A stretch of DNA of 40,000 nt from Armadillidium nasatum (taxonomy: Eukaryota; Arthropoda; Malacostraca; Isopoda; Armadillidiidae). This document shows positions 23,401 to 40,000 of the stretch, piece by piece. The stretch is from positions 300,001-340,000 of the forward strand of contig SEYY01022470.1 of the NCBI GenBank assembly GCA_009176605.1, written 5' to 3'. The position numbers were made by a program, and so were the translations under genes. The notes below the pieces were generated by a model. The model worked only from the letters and a program-made list of their open reading frames with translations. It had not been told where the DNA came from and ran no database searches. Position 1 is the stretch's first letter, and each line of letters starts with the position of its first letter.

Positions 23401-26181
23401 AGGATTTAGGCAAAAATAGTAATAAAATAAACTCTTGAGCGTTTCGATAATGGAGTATTTATTATAATTGCTTCTCGAAATGCAGCTTCTAAATATATTA
23501 CAAATTAATCAGTCAACACTCAAGCTACTCAATCATTAATTATCTAGAGTGAGGATCGTATACCCTCAAATATTTTAGATAATTGACTATCTAAAACTGT
23601 GATATCAGAAGGAATTACTTACTTTCAATTAAATCTCTTTACATTTGGACAAACTGAAAAATCCTGAATTCCTCTCTCATTTTCTCTAAATTCATCATAA
23701 TACCCAAGTTGATGAAAAATATATAAATGTGTAGATGACGTTCTGAACTGATTATATATAGTAGTAGTTAATTATATATAAATTTAGAACCATATTATTA
23801 TGAGGGATATATAAAGAATCAGACTTCTGCCTACATATTATCTGGGGTTGTATTCTCAATATTTTATACATATATAAGTGTCATCGAAATGTATAAGGAA
23901 ATACAAAATCATTATGTAAATACGTAAATAATTCCATTCAACTCTATCATAAAGTAAGTTATAGTTGAGAAAAATATTTAATAAATGTGAGTAGCTCGGA
24001 TATCGATAAGTGTACTATATTAATTATATGTAATCATATTATTATATGAAAAGAATCAGACTCCTAGATGCTCACTTTATCTTAATTATTCAGTATATAG
24101 ATATGAGGTACTATGTTCCAATATTATTAATATGGTAATATAATGAGACTATATGTCGAATAAATGCTAATAGGGAAATACAAAACTAGTTAAACGTAAT
24201 TATTCTCAATTCTCAAATTATTCATTATAAAACTAAGGTGTTGAAAATATAAATTTGGGCGTTCGATAGTGTTGATTATATTATTATATAATTTTAAGAA
24301 TCATATATTAGAAAAGAATCAGTACATTCTGCCTCATATAATTTATCTGAGGTACGTTATCCAATATTTTAGATAATTTAGACTATCGAATAAGATTATG
24401 TTAATGAGGAATACAAAACTTATTAAACGTAATATTCCTTTATATTAATTTCATTTAGATCAATTATGTAGTGAGATAAAAATATATAAATTGAGGCGTT
24501 TCGACATTGTGTAATTATATATTAGAACCAGGTAATGGAATAAGAATCTAAGACTTCTGCTCCATCATATATTTATTATATTATCTGGGTCGTTCTCATA
24601 TAAATCATATTACTATATAAATTGACTATTACGAAAATTGTTATAGTGGAAAATATCATTATAATAAAAAACTTATTAAACGTGAAAATATTTCCATTCA
24701 ATTTCTCTTGTTACTGAAGTGATAAGATTTATCCTTGTTGTATGGTTATAATAATGTAGAGGCATAGGAGTTTCGTATTAGGTTACTAGAAGAGTGTGTT
24801 ACGAGCAAATATTACAGTTAATGTATTCATTGTGAGTCTACCTGGTTCTTATAATAAGAGTGCAAACCAAACTCAAAGAAATAATCTCAAGACATAAAAT
24901 TGCTTCCTCTATGATATTAAATCTGGGTTGTGTTCACTAAAAAATATTTTATGGTTTAATATGTGTACTATTTCTATTAAATGTGTATAATGTGAAGAAT
25001 AATTATACAAAACTGTATATATATTTAAATAAACGAGTTAAATAATATGTAACCCAATGTGATTAATAGAGATATCGGCAGTATAAACTATATAGCTAGA
25101 GAAATGACGACTGATGGTCAAATTAGATATTATGTAGCTTGCCCTTGAAGAGTGTGTAGTGAGCTAGATGCATAAAAGAAATTGGTAGAGCGGTCATGAG
25201 ATCAGGAATTTATAGAACTGTATTAGGGAATAAACTCAAACAGATCAGAATAAAGAAGGATCCAAGAATTAATATTATATAGCAAAAAATAAAGAATCCT
25301 ACGACGTGATGCCTACTTATGATCTATATGAGCGTGCGTTACAATATATGTTAGTGTAATTGACAATATCTGATAAAATTGTTAATGCGGAAATACTCAA
25401 AATTATATTTAATAAATACGGATAATTAATTACATTTCAAATTTATATTAAACTAAGTGTTATTGAAAAATATATAAATTATGAGGGCGTTATATACTCG
25501 ATAATGTGATTTATATATAATTTATTAATAATTTATGAAATCATTATATTGGAAATTAATACTCAAATATTACTTGACCTTCATTTATCAGTAGTCGTTA
25601 TCCTAATTTATTTATAGTAATAATTATTCTGGGAGCAGATCGAAAAATGTTAAGGGTAAATACAAAAATTATTTATACGTAATATTCCATTCGAATTCGT
25701 TAAACAGAGTGTGAAATATATAAATGTGTGGCGTGCGATTGTGTTAATATATAATTTAGAATCATTATATTGATAAGAATGAGATTTCTGCCTTATATTA
25801 TCTGGGTCGGTCCAATATTTTATGTAATTGACTATAGAAAATGTTAAGGGGGTATAATTGACTCAAAACTTTAATTCCTTAAAATACTATTAAATTTCAT
25901 TCAATAATCATATATTACAAACGTAAAGTGTGTGAAAATTATTATAAAGATGATGAGTCAGTATTCGAGATATAGTGTAGTATTTTATAATATTAATAGA
26001 ATTCGATCTATTAATATGAGGTAAAATAAGTAAATATACAGACTACTACTAGCTTTATATATATATTATTACTTCGTCATTGTAATCATACATTTACTTT
26101 TATCACATTTCAATTTCAAATTAACCACATTAAACTGAATTTTTCTAAGAAGTATTTTATAAAACTAAGAAAATATATATA

Positions 26182-26212
<31 letters not shown>

Positions 26213-26770
26213 ATAAAATATATATATATATATATAAAATGTAGAGGTGATCAGTATTCCGAATAGTAGTATTTTTATAATTTAGATAATTCATTATATT
26301 GAGGATAAAGAGATATATCAGACTTTCATGCATCATATATATTTCGGGTCTTAGCCAATATTTTAGATAATTGCTATCGAAAATGTTTAAGGGAAATATA
26401 ACAATAAATGTTTTATTTTAAAACGTTAAATATATTATGCACAGGGTCAAAGTCTTGATTGATAACTCTATAAGTATATGATATTTATATATGCTGAAAA
26501 TATAAAATTCATAATAATTAGTGAAGGTGTTCGATAGTGGTATTATATTAATTTAGAATCATTAATGAAAAAGAATCAGACGCCTGCCTAATATTATCTG
26601 AAGGTATCGTTCTAAATATATTTATTAGCGTAATTTGTAAATATAATCGTTCGGAAAATGTTAAGGGAAATACAAAAACTTATCTAAACGTAATATTCCA
26701 TTCAATATTTCCCAGGTATTGAATCCTCAAGAGAGATAGTGATAAAAATTATATAGACATGAAGATGTGA
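20465..26770 (+). repeat. Degenerate tandem satellite, consensus unit about 194 bp
   Basis: The same ordered words recur throughout: AAATGTGAGGCGTTCGATAG, ATTATATAATTTAGAATCAT, GAATCAGACTCCTGCCTCAT, ATTATCTGGGTCGTTCCAAT, TTTTAGATAATTGACTATCG, AATGTTAAGGGAAATACAAA, ATTAAACGTAATATTCCATT, then TTCATTAAACTAAG and back to the start. My composite of the commonest words is about 194 bp, but spacing between equivalent words in the sequence is about 205-270 bp (GGAAATAC-type words near 23911, 24175, 24411, 24650; 25391, 25650, 25855; 26395, 26665). The excess consists of small scattered insertions, so no two units align without many gaps. The order is clear at 20520-22350 and 23700-26710 and hard to follow at 22440-23700. 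The block lacks long open frames and, except for 26178-26238, long TA runs. Confidence 0.8.
26178..26240. repeat. (TA)n-A24-(TA)n island inside the satellite
   Basis: A poly-A run of about 24 flanked on both sides by short TA runs. It replaces the start of one satellite unit, which resumes as AAAATGTAGAGG. Confidence 0.8.
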
Positions 26771-27028
26771 TACTCTGCTCTTTTCGATCATGTCTGGCAT
26801 TTCTTGCTAGTTCAAATCTGATAATCTCTTCGAAATTACATATATCTTGGTAAGTGATATTGCGAGTGCAACATTCTCGCTACATAATTACTATGAACTC
26901 ATAAGTGCGTGGCTTCGTTGCCTCTCCTCAAGTGAGTGGGTGAGTGTATATTAGTGCTGGCACTTATACCGATGGAAAACTAGTAAAACGGATTGAATTT
27001 CTACAAACATTACACTTATTGTGTGTTG

Positions 27029-27095
27029 CTAAAATATTTGGAACGACCCAGATAATATGAGGCAGGAATCTGATTCTTTTCCATACATTGATTCC
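27029..27095 (-). repeat. Inverted, clean partial satellite unit
   Basis: Reverse complement of the central third of the satellite unit (TTCTTTTCCAT..., GAGGCAGGA..., ATAATATGAGGCAGG, GGAACGACCCAG, CTAAAATATT). It matches the consensus I derived from the array with about three differences and one extra T over 66 bp, much closer than any unit in the array. Confidence 0.85.
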
Positions 27096-27444
27096 TTATA
27101 CTATTCTTCTAATATTTACCTTTTCGCTTTACTGTAGACCTACACCCTATTGTAAACATGCCTCAACCAATCATTTTATAATTATATTCCTTTCCTCTCG
27201 CACTCTAGTGAGGTTTAATTGAAATTCTCTCTAAGTAGGTTAACTATTTGTACGTCTATCACCATTAAACTATTGTACTCTTCCTCCCCTTAACATATTC
27301 TATCAGTGATTAATCTTCTAACTGTTCTATTCATTAATAATCTTCTAACTGTTACTATATCTTTACCTTCGAGAAATTAATCTGTGATCGTTCTCGTATC
27401 TCTCTTGTTGGGGTTAAGAAAACAAATTTTTTTTTCCATTTACT
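27096..27444. other. Spacer, nothing firm
   Basis: TAATCTTCTAACTGTT occurs twice (27312 and 27339). Otherwise unique AT-rich DNA. Confidence 0.5.
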
Positions 27445-27735
27445 TACAAGCCTCAAAAACCCAGTTCCTTCACCTACCTACTCTACATAATATTTCACCC
27501 TACTACGGAATCTTTGAAAACACAATTCAAACTTTCTCCTGTTTTGAATGAATATTTTTTGTGTTTCTTTTTCTGGTGATCTTTCATGGAAGTGTTACAT
27601 TATCACTCGTTAATCTTCTTAAGAGTTTGATTGAATATGCATTACATATATGTAGTGGTTCAACACATACTGACCTCCTTGATAAGCTGTAGTCTAGGGC
27701 TTTTCGACTTGTCCAACTTTCTAGTTCTAACTAAA
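27445..27735 (+). pseudogene. Jockey-like LINE fragment, copy I
   Basis: Begins with GCCTCAAAAACCCAGTTCCT (cf. GCCTCAAAAACTCAGTTTCT in copy D), continues with an AACACAATTCAAACTTTCTC stretch and GGTGATCTTTCATGGAAGTG, and ends near CTGTAGTCTAGGGCTTTTCG ACTTG (D: GTGGAGTCTAGCTCTTTTCA). A deletion removes the LYRSxVRP codons. It has no open frame of note, and is truncated at both ends without (TA)n. Confidence 0.65.
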
Positions 27736-28455
27736 GTTTGAAAAGAAAATATACATCAGTTTCAAAATATTTCCGAATTTAGAAACGTATAGCTGAAAAC
27801 CTCTAAAAATTATAATTAAACATTATAGGATTCAAAATTGTTTTGCTATTTTGAAAGGAAAAGTATCAAAAGTTTTTTCCTACAAACATTACACATATGG
27901 AAGTTTAGATAATCCTATTGGGAAAACCGATAAAGAAGGCAAATGATTATCAGACCAAATAAAAGAGCGAAATACCAGTCCAAAAACTGTTAAAAACTAA
28001 AGAGAACAAACGCAAAGTTCAAATGAGAATACGTATTAAAGAAGATTACCCTGCAACACATAAACACCTGCACAAATTTCAAAAAATATTGAATTATGTA
28101 AGATACGGTAGAGCAAAATATTAAACAAGATCTTAAACCTTTAAACTTTAAACAAAAAAATACAAGTTGAGTGATGATAACAAATTTAAATGAGTTGTAT
28201 GAGCAATGAGGTTGTTGAAGCTAATTAATGAACTTAGCAGAGCTGCTGCTATTTTCGGTAAAACGACATTCACATCACAACTGTACTACTTGCAAACAGT
28301 CCTGACTTTAAACTTGTTATATTGGTATATCGGGAAAAGGATCTCTATACGTGCATATGGAATTAAGATCTAAAATATCACTAACCTGAAAAATGTTTTG
28401 CTTCAAGAGTGGACTGCATTTCTGAAAAAAAGAAGAAAAAAAAATAAATAAATAA

Positions 28456-28459
<4 letters not shown>
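27736..28459. other. AT-rich spacer, nothing recognised
   Basis: The end (28420-28459) is A-rich with AAAT tetranucleotides and leads into (TA)n. Confidence 0.6.

Positions 28460-28526
<67 letters not shown>
28460..28526. repeat. (TA)n at the 3' tail of LINE copy E
   Basis: (AAAT)n then a TA run; the shortest TA array among the LINE tails here. Confidence 0.95.
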
Positions 28527-31216
<2,690 letters not shown>

Positions 31217-31408
31217 CAGAGATTTAATTAGAGCTTAACAATCGACATTGTTAAAATTAGGCCAAATGCAATGACGTAAATCTTTACTATTCTGTTATTC
31301 TTTTTAATTTGAAAAAGCTTCTAAACAACGTTTGTTAAATTGGAAACATGATCTTCACAAAATCAAACACCTTCTGAATTAATAATACCTCTGGAGCAGT
31401 CATTTTCT

Positions 31409-31533
<125 letters not shown>

Positions 31534-31661
31534 AAGTACACTGTGTGTTCCAATTATTAGAATTTCAATAATGTTTATAATGAAGCTCAGCTATCCTGTA
31601 CTATACACTCTGTATAGATAAGGGAGGGGGGAGGGGTATGGAAGAGGAACTGAAGAATTGG

Positions 31662-31785
<124 letters not shown>

Positions 31786-31895
31786 TATTATATATAGACT
31801 TTCTTCCCTGCTATGAAATATGCTCTGGGTTAAATTTCTCTGACTCAACCATTCACAGCGGAAACCTTTGAAAGACACTTTAGTATAATCTGAGG

Positions 31896-31984
31896 TAATC
31901 ATCCGTCCAGATTTTATCGGGACAGTCCAGATTTTTTAAGCCGTGTCCCGATTTTTTTAGAGGGTAAATCGGGACGGATAATTG
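31896..31984. repeat. Short inverted-repeat unit with repeated TCCCGAT/ATCGGGA words
   Basis: Left edge TAATCATCCGTCC pairs with right edge GGGACGGATAATTG. In between are TTTTATCGGGACAGTCCAGA and GTGTCCCGATTTTTTT, so the 89-bp segment holds several mutually pairing TCCCGAT/ATCGGGA words. It looks like the end or whole of a miniature inverted-repeat element. A related word, CGTCCCGAGTTTTGGTCAGA, occurs at 32202, so the element may extend to about 32230. Confidence 0.5.
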
Positions 31985-32016
31985 TATTTTATCCAACTTT
32001 TGATTAAATTAGATAG

Positions 32017-32018
<2 letters not shown>

Positions 32019-32052
<34 letters not shown>
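32019..32052. repeat. Poly-T run
   Basis: About 34 T in a row. On the minus strand this is a poly-A, but no retroelement end is recognised next to it. Confidence 0.9.
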
Positions 32053-32778
<726 letters not shown>

Positions 32779-32941
32779 CGTAGATTGATGGAGAAAGGGG
32801 TAAAATGGGATATCATTTACAATATTATTATGCAACAGAAAATGTTCGATAATAAATCCGATACATCACTGCAGCAGTTAAATAATAAATATTTTCTTAT
32901 TGACCAATCGACACAGTATATTTCGTGATAGTAACAGAAAA

Positions 32942-33217
<276 letters not shown>

Positions 33218-33334
33218 CGCACAGAAAGAAACGAAGGAACATAGGTGAATATTGAAACATTAAGAGTTAGTATACATGTTAATATAAAAAACGTTTATAA
33301 ATATAGAAGGGAATGTTATGACTTGCCGTTGAAG

Positions 33335-33697
<363 letters not shown>

Positions 33698-34004
33698 ACC
33701 GAATAACAAGGAGAAATATAAACTATTTTCAAGATTACTGTTTTTCATGTTTCATTTATTTTAGTGAATATAGTGTTGTTGTTCATGATGCTTGTGTAGA
33801 GTGTGTGTCCGGAAGTGTGTTTAGGTGTGTGTGTGTGTGTGTGTGTCTGCATCTATGAAAGAAAGAGGGAAACTTTACTTTTTCTTATGTCTAGAGGTTT
33901 TCCCAGTGATAATACCTTGAAACTTACCACAGTAAGTAACTTTTTACAATTGATAAATTCTGTTCTTTTTCACATTTTTATACAGTAGAAAAAAACCTGT
34001 CTTC
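33698..34004. other. Spacer with a (GT)n run
   Basis: GT run at 33825-33846. No gene seen. Confidence 0.5.
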
Positions 34005-34480
34005 ATTGACTCAAAAACTCAATTCCTTCAAAATATCTACGTCAATCTTAAATACAAAAAACATCTTCAAAAACGTTCAACCCAAACGTTTTTGCATCCA
34101 ACTTTCTTGGTATTTTCCTATTTTGTCATCTTTATAGGAAGGATTAAGACTCTTTCTTCTTCCAGGAATGAAATTTCTAAGGCGACTTCGAAACTGTCTC
34201 AAACCAACCCAGTTTCTTGATCTGCATTCGATGGTGGTTCATCCTTTTATGAAGTATGGTTTCACTCGTACAACTTTTCTTGAAAGGATAGAGTTAGCAT
34301 CTGTCACTTTATCATGTCTCTTTAGCATCTGTCACTTTATCATGTCTCTTGCTCTTACTAACTCTTTTCAATCCGATTTTGTCTATTAAACTGCTGTAAT
34401 ACTAGCTTTATACTATCTCTATTACAAAAGATAATGATCTGGACCCTGTAGGTAAATTTCTCCTCCTGCATTTCGGGACA
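34005..34480 (+). pseudogene. Decayed Jockey-like LINE fragment, copy G
   Basis: Begins TTGACTCAAAAACTCAATTC. A clear frame at 34168-34389 reads MKFLRRLRNCLKPTQFLDLH, SMVVHPFMKYGF, TTFLERIELASVT, equal to the LRRLQNYFTPSQLLALYRSV, TRPSVEYASHIW block of copy D. It continues through a CTATCTCTATTACAAAAGAT stretch to a TTTCTCCTCCTGCATTT word near 34465. A 28-bp tandem duplication sits inside it. No (TA)n lies at its 3' break. Confidence 0.7.
34294..34349. repeat. 28-bp tandem duplication in LINE copy G
   Basis: TTAGCATCTGTCACTTTATC and the following 8 bases occur twice head to tail, at 34294 and 34322, almost identical. Confidence 0.9.
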
Positions 34481-34714
34481 GTAAGGGTGTAGTTTGAAGG
34501 ATTTGCTGTCAAAGCGTTCAAACAAACACACGAGTTTCACTTAAGAATTAGAAGTGAGGTTTAAAGAATGAGAAACGATGTTAATCAAAGTGAAAACCAA
34601 ATAAATGCTGAAGAAATTAATGAAGGACAGAGACTATAAAAGCATCATCATAGAACCAACATCTACCACAGAAAAAATAAATAAATAAATAAAATAGTTA
34701 AGGTCGCAAAAAAA

Positions 34715-35695
<981 letters not shown>

Positions 35696-35796
35696 CTTGT
35701 AAAATCAAGAAGATCTATCCTGCGGTTATTGAGCCTTAAACGAGCTAAAAAGGCAGAATAAATGTTTCTTATGAGTTTTTTAACATCATGGAAGCT

Positions 35797-35895
35797 CTTT
35801 AGTTTTAAAAAGGGAGTTTTTTTTTTTTAGTTTTAAAAAGGGAGGTTTTTTTTTTAGTTTTAAAAAGGGAGGTTTGTTTTTTTTTTGTTTTTTTT
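35797..35895. repeat. Tandem repeat of about 30 bp, three copies
   Basis: AGTTTTAAAAAGGGAG followed by a T run occurs at about 35801, 35829 and 35858. The units differ in T-run length. Confidence 0.9.
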
Positions 35896-36088
35896 TTCAA
35901 GTTGCTAAATAAGGCTTTTTTCCTTTAAAATTGTTTTATTCTTATACCTTCTTCTCTGCCTATATGAATTTAATTATTATATATATACCTGTGATTATTA
36001 TTAATTACTATAATTAGTGGCAGTAGTTGAAGAAGAAGGAGAACTTAAGAGCAGTACTTTATAAATTATAATACTACTTTTTTTTAAA

Positions 36089-36188
36089 GTATTTTACTAA
36101 TAATAATAGTAATAATAATAGTAATAATAATAATAATAAAATAATAATAATAAAAATAATAATAATAATTATAATAGTAATAAAAATA
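36089..36188. repeat. Imperfect (AAT)n
   Basis: AAT units with AGT and AAAT variants over about 100 bp. The surrounding 35900-36263 is AT-rich with no gene. Confidence 0.85.
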
Positions 36189-36259
36189 TTTTTGCATATT
36201 CATAAATGAGTATATAAATCCATGCATTTATGAATATTTGTTTAAAAGATTATTTACAG

Positions 36260-36366
<107 letters not shown>

Positions 36367-36612
36367 TTCAATTTAACTTCAGTGCCAGAGCCCCGTCAAC
36401 AAATTAACAGTGTTAATTATATAAGCTTCTGCAGGGGGGGAGGGGGGCATGTATTCCACCATTAATTCTCTCCCTCTACAAGTTGTTACCCACCTATAAT
36501 AGAATCGTTACACTTCTAAGGTGTTACAATTACACATTTTAACAATTCAATAATAAAACAAACGAATAAATGTGCATGGAAACTGCTAAATCAAAGGTCG
36601 ACATTCACTGCT

Positions 36613-36717
<105 letters not shown>

Positions 36718-36873
36718 TACTTGGTATTTGATATGTATGTATGTATGTGTGTGTAAAATGGCTGGATGTTATCGGTTGTTGCCTTAAAGTGTAAGACCGG
36801 TTATCAAGTCTTCAAACTCGTATCACATTTTTGTCTTCTCTCCTGTCACAGTCTCGCTCTCTCTAGCACCCTC

Positions 36874-36984
<111 letters not shown>

Positions 36985-37036
36985 TATTAAAACTTATAAA
37001 AATTTTAATAAAAAAAAAAAAAAAAAATCGAAAAAA

Positions 37037-37834
<798 letters not shown>

Positions 37835-37934
37835 GAACCAACAAAAACTTTTAACTGTTCTTATGCAATTCTGATACAGTATCTTTAAAAATTCTAATGT
37901 ATAATTTTAAAAGGTCATAATAAACACTAATGAA

Positions 37935-39490
<1,556 letters not shown>

Positions 39491-39634
39491 GGTAGGGATC
39501 AACCGGGGTTGGAATTTTGCAGGGGCCGTAGCTCTGGCCGGTGTTTCCTAAAATTTGTAAAGAGATCAAAAGCACTGAAATTTTAGGTTAAGAAAATTAA
39601 TTTTAGTTGAGATTAATTTAATTTAATTAATCAT

Positions 39635-39813
39635 GACCTGCAGAAAAATACGTAAGTTTGAAATCACATAACCTGTGGAGTGAAATTTTTAAAATTTCTA
39701 ATCTGATATTCGTGGTGTGGTCAGGATTCGAATCCCCAATAGCATATTAGAAATTTTAAAAATTTCACTCCACGGGTTATGAGGTTTCATACTTACGTAT
39801 TTTTCTGCAGGTC
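39635..39813. repeat. Long palindrome: 68-bp arms, 43-bp loop
   Basis: Left arm 39635-39702 (GACCTGCAGAAAAATACGTA...) and right arm 39746-39813 (...TACGTATTTTTCTGCAGGTC) are reverse complements with four mismatches (64 of 68). The loop holds a shortened tRNA-like sequence. It would form a stable hairpin in single-stranded DNA or RNA. Confidence 0.93.
39709..39744 (+). other. Shortened tRNA-like sequence in the palindrome loop
   Basis: TTCGTGGTGTG joined to GTCAGGATTCGAATCCCC and AATAGCA. Compared with the fuller copy at 39931 it lacks exactly 31 nt, from the second half of the A box through the anticodon arm, while the B-box-like GGATTCGAATCC is kept. Confidence 0.7.
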
Positions 39814-39925
39814 TTTGGGGATAGTAACTGACCCGCTGCCCCACATCCGGGCGAGGTCGGGGAGGTTCTTTGAGATTGTCATCATGGCGGCTGTTCATGA
39901 GCTTTCTCAAATGTGATTTCCTTTT

Positions 39926-39999
39926 GTACCTTCGTGGTGTGATGGTTAGCGCTTTGACTTAATATCGTAAAGGTCAGGGTTCGAATCCCCAATAGCAGA
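39926..39999 (+). ncRNA. tRNA-like sequence, probable SINE head or tRNA relic
   Basis: TGGTGTGATGGTTAGCGC resembles a tRNA A box and D arm. CTTTGAC...GTAAAG can pair loosely as an anticodon arm, and GGTTCGAATCC fits the B box/T loop consensus exactly at normal tRNA spacing. The ends (CTTCGTG and AATAGCA) do not pair as an acceptor stem, so a functional tRNA is unlikely. A tRNA-derived SINE promoter is the best reading. The window ends right after it. Confidence 0.55.
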
Positions 40000-40000
40000 T

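Noticed and set aside
20465..26770. A CRISPR array or an array of genes in the satellite block
   Set aside because: Units are ~194 bp, similar throughout, with no short-repeat/unique-spacer structure and no open frames. The rest of the window is eukaryotic in character.
32019..32052. The poly-T run as the poly-A tail of a minus-strand retroelement
   Set aside because: No retroelement sequence lies on its right side, where the body should be, and no target duplication was seen.

Overview
The window is non-coding, repeat-dominated DNA from an animal nuclear genome. I found no host protein-coding gene, rRNA or CRISPR array. By hand tally about 5 kb is long (TA)n microsatellite, in nearly 40 arrays of 65 to 260 bp. 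The rest is AT-rich spacer, fragments of transposable elements and one satellite block. The LINE fragments (reading frames such as ALRPLLMYGSEAWTL, EYASHIWG and [14 protein letters not shown] types) and the microsatellite load suit an arthropod; a decapod crustacean is my best guess, but that is inference.

Layout. 1-9500: (TA)n arrays separated by decayed Jockey-like LINE pieces (510-1431, 2990-3836, 7082-7388) and the 3' part of a different LINE with a possible restriction-like endonuclease motif (5479-6973), which carries a 40-bp tandem repeat expanded four-fold inside its coding sequence. 9600-13800: a Tc1-like transposase relic fused to a Jockey-like copy, an RTE-type relic, a Jockey-like fragment split by a 475-bp foldback element with a 5-bp target duplication, and another Jockey-like 3' end. 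13914-17135: the best-preserved element, a nearly full-length RTE-like LINE on the minus strand with an endonuclease and a reverse transcriptase, broken by one apparent frameshift. 17867-18864: a Jockey-like copy with YADD. 20465-26770: a noisy tandem satellite with a consensus unit of about 194 bp, followed by one clean inverted partial unit at 27029-27095. 27445-30939: two Jockey-like pieces and a degenerate Tc1/mariner element with recognisable ends. 30950-38900: mostly microsatellites with short Jockey-like pieces. 38898-40000: a Jockey-like copy with an internal deletion, a 68-bp-arm palindrome holding a shortened tRNA-like sequence in its loop, and a fuller tRNA-like (SINE-head-like) sequence at the right edge.

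The unifying pattern is that LINE 3' ends run directly into (TA)n. Five Jockey-like copies that retain the terminal GGCC...CCGGAGGA-type motif, the RTE-like element, and the third LINE all do this. This suggests that retrotransposon tails seed the microsatellites. (TA)n also sits at internal break points of several LINE fragments, so rearrangement or mis-assembly at these arrays must also be considered. No genes act together here in a pathway.
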